Positions 16,368 through 25,283 are shown, counted from the stretch's first letter. The stretch is 43,285 nucleotides of DNA from DATAEK01 sp036258055 (GCA_036258055.1 DATAEK010000182.1:1-43285), one strand, 5' to 3'. Notes: a model not told the origin generated them from the letters alone. A program made the numbers and translations.

Positions 16368-17165
16368 CTAAGCCGTTTGATGGGAAATAGTTGGACCAAA
16401 GAGCGCGGCGAAATTCCGGGTGACCTGAGCGGCGAGCGCGCTCGCGTCGGTGCCGCGGACGGACGCCATCTCGGCAATCACCCGCACCACGAAGGCTGGT
16501 TCGTTGCGCTTGCCCCGATGTGGCGTCGGCGCCAGATACGGAGAGTCGGTCTCGGCGAGGAGCCGGTCCGCCGGAACGGACTGCGCGATCTCGCGCAGCT
16601 CGGTCGCGCGTGGGAAGGTGACGATCCCGGAGAACGAAATGAAGAAGCCGAGGTCGAGGGCGGCTTTCGCCAGTCCGGCGTCTCCAGTGAAGCAGTGAAA
16701 CACCCCGCGAACGTTTCCCTGCCCCTCGTCGCGCAGGATCTGCAGCGTGTCGGCCGTCGCTTCGCGCGTGTGGATGATGATCGGTAACGACAACTGCCGT
16801 GCCAGTCTGACCTGCGCGCCGAAGACTGCCTGCTGCACATCCCGTGGCGAGAAATCGTAGTGATAGTCCAGACCGATCTCACCAATCGCCAGCGCCGCCT
16901 CGGCCGTCAGTGCCTGGCGCACGGTCTGAACCGCTCTGTCGGGCTGCCCTGCGAACTGGCCAGCGTTGTGAGGATGGACGCCAGTCGAGAACACCACACT
17001 CGGCCAGGCGTCACGAACGCGCGCCGCTGCGGCGGACTCCCGCTCGTCGCCGGCCGACAACACGCACAATGCCGAGGTCAGCCCCGACTCACGTGCCCGC
17101 AGGACGACATCGTCGAGATCGCCGGCGAAGGCCTCGTCGGCAAGGTGGCAGTGGCTATCGATCAT
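16368..17165 (-). CDS. tatD: TatD family metal-dependent hydrolase (deoxyribonuclease-like)
   Basis: 265 residues, the usual size. The metal ligands His5 and His7 sit in MIDSHCHL, followed by STGVHPHNAG, GEIGLDYHY, HTREA, VFHCFTG and the C-terminal ETDSPYLAP, all TatD signatures. Family members are Mg-dependent 3'-5' exonucleases or D-tyrosyl-tRNA-related hydrolases in quality control. It follows metG on the same strand, as is common in bacteria, but here a repeat-rich 225-base gap separates them. Confidence 0.93.
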   Translation of the reverse strand: MIDSHCHLADEAFAGDLDDVVLRARESGLTSALCVLSAGDERESAAAARVRDAWPSVVFSTGVHPHNAGQFAGQPDRAVQTVRQALTAEAALAIGEIGLDYHYDFSPRDVQQAVFGAQVRLARQLSLPIIIHTREATADTLQILRDEGQGNVRGVFHCFTGDAGLAKAALDLGFFISFSGIVTFPRATELREIAQSVPADRLLAETDSPYLAPTPHRGKRNEPAFVVRVIAEMASVRGTDASALAAQVTRNFAALFGPTISHQTA

Positions 17166-17170
17166 CTCTC

Positions 17171-17330
17171 AGTTGCCGCGGGGCCCCACCCTCGCGGCTG
17201 GTTAGCGGCTACGGGGTGAAACTTCTGCAGTCTGTCGCAGCTCGAACTGCCGCGGCGCCTGCTTCGCTTCGCTCGCGCGGTGGTTAGTGGCAACGGGGCG
17301 AAGCTTTCCCAGTCGGCGCGGGCCTGTGTC
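17171..17330. repeat. Two imperfect tandem copies of an ~80-base GC-rich unit
   Basis: Between metG and tatD. The stretch TGGTTAG-CGGC-ACGGGG-GAA-CTT-CAGTC occurs at about 17198-17233 and again at 17280-17314, with about 80 bases between the copies; both are preceded by TGCCGCGG. GCGGGGCCCCACCC at 17178-17191 also occurs at 19511-19524. Non-coding. Confidence 0.6.
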
Positions 17331-17398
17331 CCTACCTGCCCTACCTGCCCTACCGGCCTTACCCGCCCCACCTGCCCTACCTGCCCTCCCTCACCTCA
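17331..17398. repeat. Nine-base pyrimidine-rich tandem repeat (CCCTACCTG)
   Basis: About seven degenerate units end at the metG stop codon. The minus strand, which would be transcribed from metG into tatD, is a run of GGG/GG tracts separated by 2-4 bases and could form G-quadruplexes. Non-coding apart from its last few bases. Confidence 0.7.
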
Positions 17399-19451
17399 CC
17401 CTCGTGCCCGGAGGAATCTCCTGTTCGAAGCCAACGAGCGTGGGTTTCCCGCCATCAGGGCTGGCCGCCAGCACCATCCCGTTCGATTCAATCCCCATCA
17501 ACTTCGCGGGCTTGAGGTTGAACACCATCACGATCGTCCGTCCCACGAGCGCCTCGGCTTCGTACGCCTCGGCGATACCGGCCACGAGCGTGCGCTGCTC
17601 GGTCCCCACGTCGATACTGAGCTTCACCAGTTTTCGCGAGTTCGGGACCTTCTCCGCCGCGAGCACCTTGGCCACGCGAAGATCCACCTTCATGAAGTCG
17701 TCGATACTGATGCGCTCTCCGCCCGTCACCGGTGCGGCTGCGCTCTGAGCCGCGGCAGCTGGCGCTGTCGCGCCGGACGCGGCTGGCTGCTGGCTGGCGG
17801 GAGCGGCACCACCCGGTGCCGGTTGTTTGATGTCCTCCACGTGTCTGCTCCTTGTCTTCGCGTACGACTTCAACGATGGTGAATCTATCTTGACGGTCGG
17901 TGGTAGTCCCGTAACTGCGAGCGACCCTGCCGGCACGTCTACGACCCGCGGCCACATAGCATCGCCCTTGATGATGTCTCGCTCACCGTGATTGCGCCAC
18001 GCGGCGTCGCTCAGGCGCAGGCGATCGACGGTAGTCGTCTCCCCCACTCGCCGCAGAATCTCCGCGGCGGACCGCGGCATCACCGGCAACAGCATCACGG
18101 CTGCCACGCGCACGGCTTCGGCCACGTCGAAGAGGACCTGCGACAGCTGGTCTGCCTTTGCCGAATCGCGCGCGAGCGCCCATGGTTCGGTGCTCGCGAT
18201 GAACTCGTTGGCGGCGTCTATCAGGCGGAACGCGGACGCGACGCCGTCGGCAAGGGCGAACGTGTCCATGCCGCGCTGGTAGCTTGCGAGTGCCTGAGAA
18301 GCGACCTCCGCCAGGGCGCCTGGCCCGAGCGCACCGGGCGCAAGCTTGCCGCCGCGATATTTTTCCGCCATCGCCGCGATCCGGCTGACCAGATTCCCGA
18401 GATTGTTCGCGAGGTCCGCGTTATACCGCTCGTCGAGACGCTCGAACGAGAAATCGCCGTCTTCGCCGAACGAGATCTCCTTCACCAGATACAGTCGCAA
18501 CGGATCGATACCCCGATGATCCGCCGCTTTGATCGGATCGACAATCGTGCCGAGTGATTTGCTCATACGCTGGCCGCCCAGCGTCATGAAGCCGTGACCG
18601 AAGACCTGACGTGGGAGCGGCACCTTTGCGCTCATCAGCATGGCCGGCCAGATCACGGTATGGAAGCGCGTGATGTCCTTCCCAATCAGATGCAGGTCGG
18701 CGGGCCACCAGCGCTCGAACGAAGCCGGATCGACGCCGAGCCCGACTGCCGAGGCATAGTTGATGAGCGCGTCGAACCACACGTAGACGACGCTCGACGG
18801 GTCCCACGGGAGCGGGATGCCCCAGGCCTGCCCGGCGCGGCTGACGGAGATGTCCTCGAGGCCGCCCTCCAGCAGCCGGAGCATCTCGTTGCGTCTGACA
18901 TCCGGTGCCACGAACTCCGGGTGCGCGGCGTAGTGGTCGAGCAGCGCCTGGCGATACTTCGACAGCTTGAAGAAGTAGTTCTTTTCAGTGATCCACTTCA
19001 GCGCCGTCGACGGATGCAGCGGGCACTTTCCGTCGACAAGATCCTTCTCCTGCTTGAACGCCTCGCAGCCCTCGCAGTACCAGCCCTCGTAGGTGCCCTC
19101 GTAGATGTCCCCGGCGGCGTGGATGCGCTGCGCCAGCTCTATGACGCCGGCTGTGTGCCGCGGCTCGGTCGTGCGGATGAAGTCGTCGTACGACACATCG
19201 AGGTAGCGCCAGGTCCGCGTGAACTCCTCTGCCATCCGATCGCAGTAATCGAGCGGCGACAACCCTTCCTGCGCGGCCTGCCTGAACACGTTCTGCGAGT
19301 GCTCGTCGTTCCCCATGACGAACCGGGTGTCGAAGCCGGCCAGGCGCTTGTAGCGCGCGATGACGTCGGCGGCAACTTTCTCGTACGCCGTCCCGAGGTG
19401 GGGGCGGCTGTTCACGTAGTCGATGGCGGTGGTGATGTAGAAACGGGACAT
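17391..19451 (-). CDS. metG: Methionyl-tRNA synthetase with C-terminal tRNA-binding domain
   Basis: 686 residues. The class Ia HIGH equivalent is PHLG at 17-20 and the KMSKS loop is RMSKS at 295-299. A zinc knuckle uses Cys126, Cys129, Cys143 and probably His146. The anticodon-binding region is followed by an Ala/Pro-rich linker (PAPGGAAPASQQPAAS) and a Trbp111/EMAP-type OB domain from about residue 580 (ISIDDFMKVDLRVAKVLAAE), which dimerises and helps tRNA binding. All expected parts are present. The start ATG (19449-19451) lacks a strong ribosome binding site. Confidence 0.97.
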   Translation of the reverse strand: MSRFYITTAIDYVNSRPHLGTAYEKVAADVIARYKRLAGFDTRFVMGNDEHSQNVFRQAAQEGLSPLDYCDRMAEEFTRTWRYLDVSYDDFIRTTEPRHTAGVIELAQRIHAAGDIYEGTYEGWYCEGCEAFKQEKDLVDGKCPLHPSTALKWITEKNYFFKLSKYRQALLDHYAAHPEFVAPDVRRNEMLRLLEGGLEDISVSRAGQAWGIPLPWDPSSVVYVWFDALINYASAVGLGVDPASFERWWPADLHLIGKDITRFHTVIWPAMLMSAKVPLPRQVFGHGFMTLGGQRMSKSLGTIVDPIKAADHRGIDPLRLYLVKEISFGEDGDFSFERLDERYNADLANNLGNLVSRIAAMAEKYRGGKLAPGALGPGALAEVASQALASYQRGMDTFALADGVASAFRLIDAANEFIASTEPWALARDSAKADQLSQVLFDVAEAVRVAAVMLLPVMPRSAAEILRRVGETTTVDRLRLSDAAWRNHGERDIIKGDAMWPRVVDVPAGSLAVTGLPPTVKIDSPSLKSYAKTRSRHVEDIKQPAPGGAAPASQQPAASGATAPAAAAQSAAAPVTGGERISIDDFMKVDLRVAKVLAAEKVPNSRKLVKLSIDVGTEQRTLVAGIAEAYEAEALVGRTIVMVFNLKPAKLMGIESNGMVLAASPDGGKPTLVGFEQEIPPGTRVR

Positions 19452-19510
19452 TGGTAGTTACGGATCTGATAGCTGATTCGTGACGGCTCTGACAGCATTT
19501 CTCAATGCTC

Positions 19511-19600
19511 GCGGGGCCCCACCCCCGCTCGCTTTTACGCGCTTCGCGCGACGGCCTTTGGCCTTGCCGCCCGCCGCTTGCCGCCCGCGGCGGGCGGCCT
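19511..19600. repeat. GC-rich palindromic intergenic repeat (second copy)
   Basis: Lies in the 186-base gap between larC and metG. It contains GCGGGGCCCCACCC (19511-19524, also at 17178-17191). The 22-base block at 19537-19558 is the exact reverse complement of 4794-4815. CCGCCCG (19581-19587) and CGGGCGG (19591-19597) form a further dyad. No gene is seen in the gap. Confidence 0.65.
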
Positions 19601-19637
19601 CACGATAGGCTCTGCGCGGCCTACACGACCGGCTCGG

Positions 19638-20921
19638 TTACCGATCGAGCCAGGCCTTCATAGCTTGAGCCTGCACGTCCTTGATGGACAGCTGGCGCTC
19701 TGCTGCTGCCCTCACGCAATCGTCGAATTCCGGCGCAGCATTCAGCACCCGCCCGTCGCGGCTGGCAATCTTGAACCGAATCGGACCGACGGGGGTCTCG
19801 ATCGTGCGGATCTCGCGTTCCAGGCGCTCGCGCATCATCTCCTGATATCGCACGCCGATCGTCGTCGTCTCGGTGAAGAGCGCGGACGCGATCGCCTCGC
19901 GATTGTCCGGCGACGCAATCACCGTCACCAGCGTGCCGGGCCGGTTCTTCTTCATCTGAACAGCCGAATAGAACACGTCCAACGCACCCGCGGCATACAA
20001 ACGATCCATCAATGGACCGAACAGCTGCGGGTTCATGTCGTCGATCTCGCACTCCATCGTGACGATGCGCTCGACGGAGCGGACCGCGCCCATCTCGCCG
20101 ACGAGGAGCCGCAGCACATTCGGATGTCCTTTGAACTCGCGATCGCCGGCGCCGTATCCGATGACGTCCACGCGCATCGGCGGAAGCGGGCCGAAGCTGC
20201 GCGCATATTCGGTCATGAGCAGCGCGCCGGTCGGGGTCACGAGTTCGGCCTGCACCTCGCCTGCGTAGATTGGAACCCCTCGCAGGAGGCGTGCGGTCGC
20301 CGGAGCGGGTACGGGGAATGTGCCGTGGGCGCATTTGACGGTCCCACTCCCCACGTTCAACGGCGACGCCATCACCTCGTCGAGGCCAAGCCACTCCATC
20401 CCGTAGACGACGCCGACGATGTCGATGATGGAGTCGAGCGCACCGACCTCGTGGAGATGAATACGATCGAGCGGCACGTCGTGGATCGCCGCTTCAGCCT
20501 CAGCCAGCCGATCGAACAGGTGCCGCGCGCGGTCCTTTCCGGTTCGGGACAGCGCCGATCGGTCGATATACGCCGCAATCTCCTGCAAAGAGTGGTGATG
20601 ATGCTGGTGCTGCGACGCCTCGTGCGCGTGGGCGTGTGCCTCGCCCTGTCCTTCAACAGATTCGTGATGATGGCCGTGCTCATGATGATGGTGATGCCCC
20701 TGAGCGGCTGCCGCGGCCGGCTCGGACGCGGACGTGCGGAACTTCGTTGCCGACACGCCGGCTCTCGTCACGCGGTCGGCACCGATCGCGCCGTGCTCGA
20801 TCGCAAGGCTGCCCAGTGCGCCGCGGAGAGCGTCGAGCGGAAGCCCAGCGTCCAGGAGCGCACCGAGAATCATGTCTCCGGACGCGCCCGAGAAACAGTC
20901 GAAATACGCGGCTCTAGCCAT
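19638..20921 (-). CDS. larC: LarC, nickel-pincer cofactor biosynthesis cyclometallase
   Basis: 427 residues. The N-terminus AYFDCFSGASGDM is the family signature. Residues 76-110 are a His-rich segment with 17 histidines in 35 residues, then the conserved HLHEVGALDSIIDIVG core and a C-terminal domain beginning near ECEIDDMNPQ. LarC inserts nickel into the pincer nucleotide of lactate racemase LarA and related enzymes, using CTP. Here it is one continuous frame, unlike the frameshifted larC1/larC2 of Lactiplantibacillus. LarB, LarE and LarA are not in the window, so it may serve an unlinked LarA homologue. The start overlaps the radC stop by eight bases, implying co-transcription. Confidence 0.92.
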   Translation of the reverse strand: MARAAYFDCFSGASGDMILGALLDAGLPLDALRGALGSLAIEHGAIGADRVTRAGVSATKFRTSASEPAAAAAQGHHHHHEHGHHHESVEGQGEAHAHAHEASQHQHHHHSLQEIAAYIDRSALSRTGKDRARHLFDRLAEAEAAIHDVPLDRIHLHEVGALDSIIDIVGVVYGMEWLGLDEVMASPLNVGSGTVKCAHGTFPVPAPATARLLRGVPIYAGEVQAELVTPTGALLMTEYARSFGPLPPMRVDVIGYGAGDREFKGHPNVLRLLVGEMGAVRSVERIVTMECEIDDMNPQLFGPLMDRLYAAGALDVFYSAVQMKKNRPGTLVTVIASPDNREAIASALFTETTTIGVRYQEMMRERLEREIRTIETPVGPIRFKIASRDGRVLNAAPEFDDCVRAAAERQLSIKDVQAQAMKAWLDR

Positions 20922-21588
20922 GCTGCGCGAACCCGTGCTCCTTGAAACTAAAGTATCGCGTATCGGCGAGGATCACGTGATCGAGCACTTCGATCCCCAG
21001 CACGACACCGGACGCCACCAGCCGCTCCGTCAACTCGACATCGTCGGGGCTCGGCCGCGGATCGCCCGAGGGATGGTTGTGGAACAGGACGACCGCCGCG
21101 GCGCCGGCGGTCGTCGCTTCGCGGAAAACCTCACGAGGGTGAACGACGCTCGAATCGAGCGTGCCGACCGAAACGATGACCGTCCGCAGGATGCGATGCT
21201 TCGTGTCCAGCAGAACGGCCCCGAACTCCTCGACCGCGCGGTTCCCGTGACGCGGCAACAGCAGCTCGGCGACCATGCGTGACGACGTCACCTGCACCCG
21301 CTCCGGCGCGTCGGTCAGCGTTCGGCGCCCGAGCTCCACGGCTGCGATGATCTGCGCCGCGCGCGCAGCGCCAATTCCAGGCGTCCTGCGAAGCACGTCG
21401 TACCCGGTCCGCGTCAGGCCTCGTACACCGCCGGCGTCGGTGAGCACGGCGTTTGCGAGATCCAGTGCGCTCGCATTCGCCTGCCCGTGCCCCAACACGA
21501 TCGCCAGCAGCTCGTTGTCGCCCAGCGCTGACGCACCGAGCCGCTGCAGCTTCTCGCGCGGTCGATCGTGCGGCGCAACCGTCTTCAT
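20914..21588 (-). CDS. radC: RadC-like JAB/MPN domain protein
   Basis: 224 residues. An N-terminal helix-hairpin-helix-like part (LRRTPGIGAARAAQI, 66-80) precedes the JAMM metalloprotease-type motif: His170, His172 and Asp183 in HNHPSGDPRPSPDD. The name radC is historical; a role in repair is not established, and the JAMM site suggests a hydrolase. It is the first gene of a radC-larC unit. Its start lies 31 bases from the start of a divergent lipoprotein gene, leaving little room for two conventional promoters. Confidence 0.93.
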   Translation of the reverse strand: MKTVAPHDRPREKLQRLGASALGDNELLAIVLGHGQANASALDLANAVLTDAGGVRGLTRTGYDVLRRTPGIGAARAAQIIAAVELGRRTLTDAPERVQVTSSRMVAELLLPRHGNRAVEEFGAVLLDTKHRILRTVIVSVGTLDSSVVHPREVFREATTAGAAAVVLFHNHPSGDPRPSPDDVELTERLVASGVVLGIEVLDHVILADTRYFSFKEHGFAQHG

Positions 21589-21604
21589 CGTACACCATCC
21601 CTGC

Positions 21605-21610
21605 TATACT
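21605..21610 (+). promoter_or_regulatory. Candidate -10 box in the 31-base radC/lipoprotein divergent gap
   Basis: TATACT lies nine bases before the ATG of the lipoprotein gene, with only a weak TCTTCA at the -35 position (21582-21587). If used, the transcript would begin two to four bases from the ATG, i.e. nearly leaderless; no ribosome binding site is seen there. Confidence 0.35.
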
Positions 21611-21619
21611 CCCCGGGCG

Positions 21620-22192
21620 ATGCCCCGGTTGGTTCTCCTGATCTGTGCGCTGACTCTCTGCGCCGCGTGCTCGGAACCGCCGCAAAAAGAGATCGATCGC
21701 GCCCAGGGTGGCATCGACGCGGCGCGCGCCGCCGGCGCGGATCAGTACGCGTCCGCCGAAATCACGGCCGCGACGACCTCGCTCCAGCAGGCGCACGAAG
21801 CGGTGGACCAGCGCGACTATCGTCTCGCCCTGTCGCGCGCGGTTGACGCCAGCGAACACGCGCAGGAAGCGGCCAAGCAGGCCGCGGACGGGAAAGCGCG
21901 CGCGCGCAGCGAAGCCGAGAGCGCCGTCCATTCGGCGACGACGGCAATCCAGCAACTGCAGACGAAGCTGAAGACCGCCACCACGCTACGTCTGTCTGAA
22001 TCCGATCTGAAGCCGGCGAGGCAGGCGCTATCGGATGCGGAACGCGCGGTGCAAAAAGCGCGCGCGGCGCTGGATAAAGGGGGCTATCTGGATGCCGAGA
22101 GGGCCGTCAAAGGCACAGCCGACGCAATTACAAAGCAAATTCGGGATCTCGACGAGCTCTCGCGCAGCCGCGCTGCACGTCGACGCAAATGA
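21620..22192 (+). CDS. Small helical lipoprotein (DUF4398-like)
   Basis: 190 residues from the ATG at 21620; the longer open frame upstream is the antisense of radC. The N-terminus MPRLVLLICALTLCAAC is a lipoprotein signal with Cys17 as the likely lipidated residue, though position -3 is Cys rather than Leu. The rest is nearly all Ala/Lys/Glu-rich helix with heptad character, including AAGADQYASAEITAATTSLQ and ALSRAVDASEHAQEAAKQAA, as in DUF4398 envelope lipoproteins. It probably sits in the periplasm as a coiled coil. It converges with the BON-domain gene. Function unknown. Confidence 0.8.
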   Translation: MPRLVLLICALTLCAACSEPPQKEIDRAQGGIDAARAAGADQYASAEITAATTSLQQAHEAVDQRDYRLALSRAVDASEHAQEAAKQAADGKARARSEAESAVHSATTAIQQLQTKLKTATTLRLSESDLKPARQALSDAERAVQKARAALDKGGYLDAERAVKGTADAITKQIRDLDELSRSRAARRRK

Positions 22193-22271
22193 TCGCCCGG
22201 AGCCGAGTGCCGCAGAAAATGATCGCGGTCACGTCGCCGACGTGGCACGGAATGCACGGCTCGACGGCCCC

Positions 22272-22697
22272 TCACCTCGCGACCTTGAGGTTGTCCACGA
22301 CAGATCTCACTCCATTGGTTTCCCTCGCAAGCAGCACCGCACGCTGACGCTCCATCTCCGACGATACCTCGCCTGAGAGCGTCACGACGCCATCCTTGGT
22401 GTCGACATTGATGGCGGTCGAGTGGACCCGATCGTCGAGTGCCATCTTGGCCTTGATCTTCGCGGTCAGGCTGCCGGCCTCGATAGCCGTTTCAGCCTGT
22501 GCTGCTGCCGCGGCGGCCTTCTGACCGACCTCCGCGCCCACCTGTTTGGCTTTCGTCGTGTCGATGCCAGTCGTCCCGACAGGCCGGCCATCGCGGTCGC
22601 GGAGCCAGCCGCCACCCGACCACCACCCGAGCATGAACGTGCCGACGGCGAAGATCACCACCACGAGAAGAATCAGCTTGAACAGGGCTCGCACCAT
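22272..22697 (-). CDS. BON domain protein with one membrane anchor
   Basis: 141 residues from the ATG at 22695-22697, chosen because AAGGAG lies seven bases upstream; an ORF start seven codons earlier has none. One membrane helix (about residues 5-24, ALFKLILLVVVIFAVGTF) leads to a Gly/Asp-rich stretch, an Ala-rich helix and a BON domain (about 75-141), with the typical INVDTKDGVVTLSGEV core and SVVDNLKV end. BON domains bind phospholipid or envelope partners and occur in OsmY/DolP-like envelope-protection proteins. The role here is envelope-related by inference. Confidence 0.88.
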   Translation of the reverse strand: MVRALFKLILLVVVIFAVGTFMLGWWSGGGWLRDRDGRPVGTTGIDTTKAKQVGAEVGQKAAAAAAQAETAIEAGSLTAKIKAKMALDDRVHSTAINVDTKDGVVTLSGEVSSEMERQRAVLLARETNGVRSVVDNLKVAR

Positions 22698-22767
22698 TGG
22701 CTTGCTCCTTCTTGTCACATCAGTCTGCAGGCCTCGTGCCGTCGATCCAGCTCATGTTTAGGCCCGA

Positions 22768-24321
22768 TCAAAAGAACCGGCCGAGGGTCGTCACGAACAC
22801 GACGATGACGATGAAGCCGGCGATGTCGAGCGCTATGCCGTGGCGCATCATCGAGGTGATGGGTACGTAGCCTGAGCTGTACACGATGGCATTGGGTGGC
22901 GTCGAGATGGGCATCATGAAGCCCATCGACGCACCGAGCGTCGCGCCGAGCGCCGGTTCAGTCGGCCTGACGCCGGCGGCCTGCGCAACCGCGATGGCGA
23001 CGGGCACGATCATGTTGGCCGACGCCGTGTTGGATGCGGCTTCGGACATGATGATCGCAGTGGCCGTAAAGACAATCGTCAGCGACACGTCCGAGTGCGC
23101 CGGCAGCCACCCGGTAATCCCGCGTCCCATCGACTCGGCGAGGCCAGTCGAGAAGGCCAGCTCCCCCATCGCCAGCCCGCCCCCGAAGAGGAGGATGATC
23201 CCCCAGTCGATTCGCACGGCCTCTTCCCAACCGAGCGTGAATCGACGGGCGCGCCAGCTCACCGGCAACAGGAACAACAGGATCGCGCCGACCATCGCAG
23301 CCACCGATTCGGGAACGGACTCGGTATAGGCACGCGCGAACCGGCTGGAGCCGGCGCCGAGAATCCCAAGTACGCCCGGCAAGAGCCAGAGCGCGACGGT
23401 CGCGCCGAACGCAATCAAGGTGTTGCGCTGTCCCGCGGATGGTGGCCCGAGCCGGCGCAGCTCCTCTTTGATCCGATCGGGGCGATGCGCTTCGAGCTCG
23501 AGGCCGCGCAGTGAACGCCAATAGAAGTACGCGACCAGGAACGCGAACAACAGGATCACGATCGGCACGCCGATCAGCATCCACTGGAAGAAGCTGATCT
23601 CGACGTGCGCGATTCGGCTCAGCATCCCGATGCCAATCAGGTTGGGCGGCGTGCCGATCGGCGTCCCGATGCCGCCGACTGACGCACCAAACGACGCCAT
23701 CAGCATCATGACGGCCGCGAACTCACGGCAGCGCGGATCCGATTCGCGCCCTTCGGTCAGATGCGACACGATCGAGAGGCCGATGGGAAACATCATGGCC
23801 GTCGTGGCGGTGTTGCTGATCCACATCGAGATGCCGGCCGCAACGCCGCCGTAGGCGAGAAGGATGCGGACCGGGCTGCTGCCGACCGCCTTCGACGAGA
23901 GCGCACTGAACGCAATCCGGCGATCGAGCCGGTGCACGAACATCGCTTCGGCGATCATGAAGCTGGCGATCAGGAGAAAGATGATGGGATCGGCAAACGG
24001 CGCGAACGCGACGCGCGCGGGCGCGATCTGCAGGATGATGGCCAGCACCGGACCGATGAGCGCCGTGACAGCAAGCGGCAGCGCCTCCGTGATCCAGAGG
24101 ACGACCATCATGGCGAGAATCGCGGCGAGCCGGTGCGCGGGCGCTGCCAGGGGCAGCGGCGCCAGTAAGAGCAGAACGAGCGTGACCGGGCCGAGCACGA
24201 GGCCGGCCGTTCGACGACGCCGGTTGAAGAGCTCTTCCGCGGGCGAATACGTCTCGACGGTCCCGCCCGCTTCGTGCAGGCTCCGCACGATGTCCGGCCG
24301 CCGCGTCAGCTTCTTATCCAC
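22768..24321 (-). CDS. SLC13/DASS family sodium-coupled anion symporter
   Basis: 517 residues with about eleven to twelve membrane helices after a charged N-terminal tail. The two repeated SNT motifs are present (ISNTATTAMM and AASNTASANM), each followed by a TPPN motif (GGIGTPIGTPPN and ISTPPNAIVYSSG). These form the sodium and carboxylate sites of divalent-anion symporters. Substrate could be a dicarboxylate, sulfate or similar anion; I cannot choose. It starts with GTG (24319-24321) inside the last codons of dapF, a 16-base overlap that suggests coupled translation. Confidence 0.92.
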   Translation of the reverse strand: MDKKLTRRPDIVRSLHEAGGTVETYSPAEELFNRRRRTAGLVLGPVTLVLLLLAPLPLAAPAHRLAAILAMMVVLWITEALPLAVTALIGPVLAIILQIAPARVAFAPFADPIIFLLIASFMIAEAMFVHRLDRRIAFSALSSKAVGSSPVRILLAYGGVAAGISMWISNTATTAMMFPIGLSIVSHLTEGRESDPRCREFAAVMMLMASFGASVGGIGTPIGTPPNLIGIGMLSRIAHVEISFFQWMLIGVPIVILLFAFLVAYFYWRSLRGLELEAHRPDRIKEELRRLGPPSAGQRNTLIAFGATVALWLLPGVLGILGAGSSRFARAYTESVPESVAAMVGAILLFLLPVSWRARRFTLGWEEAVRIDWGIILLFGGGLAMGELAFSTGLAESMGRGITGWLPAHSDVSLTIVFTATAIIMSEAASNTASANMIVPVAIAVAQAAGVRPTEPALGATLGASMGFMMPISTPPNAIVYSSGYVPITSMMRHGIALDIAGFIVIVVFVTTLGRFF

Positions 24322-25097
24322 GTCGCGTCCGCGATGATCTCCGCCCAGCCAGTCAGGTAGAGGCCCTCATCGAGCCACTCGACGCGCTGAGTCCCCCCCG
24401 GTGACGAGACGTGGACGTCGCGCGATGCGCCCCCGAAGCGGTGCGCGGCCACGGCCGCCGCACACGCGCCCGTCCCGGACGCCTCCGTCGGGCCCACGCC
24501 GCGTTCCCAGATCAGGATCTCGACACGGTCGGGCGACACGACACGCGCGAGCTCGACGTTGGTGCCCTCGGGAAAATGCGGATGGATCGCGAGCGCGGCA
24601 GCAACGGTCCGGAGACGCACCTCGGAAACTTCACCGAGCACTACGCATTGCGGATTGCCTACTCTGAGCGTGACCGCATCGACGATCTCGCCGCCGGCGG
24701 ACAGTCTTATGCGATCGATCGAGGTGGGCTGACCCATCGCCGCGCGGAACGTGAAGCGAGCGTCCTCGCGCGCGAGGAGCTCGAGGCGCTTCATTCCCGC
24801 GTCCGTGTGGACGTCCACAATCGTTCCCAAGGCAAGGTTGCCGTCGAATGCCATCCAGGCCGCCAGACATCGCAGGCCGTTGCCCGAAATCTCCGAGGGG
24901 CTGCCGTCTGCGTTGAGCAGGCGCATCGACGCCGTCGTGCCGTGGAAGTCGATGAGCATGAGCCCGTCGCCACCGAGACCACTGTGCCGCGCGCACACGG
25001 CACGCGCGAGCGCGGCCGCATCACCGAGCGCGGCCGCTTCGTGCGTCTTGGCGAGCAGGAAGTCGTTGCCGAACGCGTGCGCCTTGAGCAGCCTCAT
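24306..25097 (-). CDS. dapF: Diaminopimelate epimerase
   Basis: 263 residues from the ATG at 25095-25097 (MRLLKAHAFGNDFLL). The frame is open far upstream, to 26621, but that part is the antisense of glpD and is rejected. Catalytic cysteines are Cys77 in SGNGLRC and Cys212 in EASGTGACAAA; GNDF at 10-13 and GNPQC near 147-151 are also diagnostic. It converts LL- to meso-diaminopimelate for lysine and peptidoglycan synthesis. Length is slightly under the usual 274. The following DASS transporter gene overlaps its end. Confidence 0.96.
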   Translation of the reverse strand: MRLLKAHAFGNDFLLAKTHEAAALGDAAALARAVCARHSGLGGDGLMLIDFHGTTASMRLLNADGSPSEISGNGLRCLAAWMAFDGNLALGTIVDVHTDAGMKRLELLAREDARFTFRAAMGQPTSIDRIRLSAGGEIVDAVTLRVGNPQCVVLGEVSEVRLRTVAAALAIHPHFPEGTNVELARVVSPDRVEILIWERGVGPTEASGTGACAAAVAAHRFGGASRDVHVSSPGGTQRVEWLDEGLYLTGWAEIIADATWIRS

Positions 25098-25254
25098 CTC
25101 GGACTGAACCGCGTCTGACGGCGAGCTGCTGTTCGCGTCGGCTTCCCGAGGGTTTCGACGGACAGGACGTCGAATCGGTTCACCTTGATCTCGCGATCGT
25201 GGCGGAGATGAGTCGAGCGATAGCGGAACGTGGCCATCGTCGGAGGGCCCGGGC

Positions 25255-25283
25255 GTGACACGGACGACTATCATAAGATAAAA
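25255..25283 (+). promoter_or_regulatory. Candidate promoter of glpD
   Basis: GTGACA (25255-25260) and an AT-rich -10 region, GATAAA/ATAAAA (25277-25283), with 16-17 bases between. The predicted start would leave a leader of about 18 bases carrying the GGAAGG ribosome binding site at 25291-25296. The rest of the dapF/glpD divergent gap (25098-25254) shows nothing else I can name. Confidence 0.4.

Noticed and set aside
15114..16787. Plus-strand frame of 557 codons
   Set aside because: It covers the polyprenyl synthase and tatD genes on the other strand; high GC leaves antisense frames open, and it has no recognisable motif.
17331..17398. Possible CRISPR-like array because of regular short units
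   Set aside because: Units are about nine bases with no spacers and no cas genes; it is a simple tandem repeat.
19578..20945. Plus-strand frame of 455 codons over larC
   Set aside because: Antisense of larC; composition is typical of a shadow frame.
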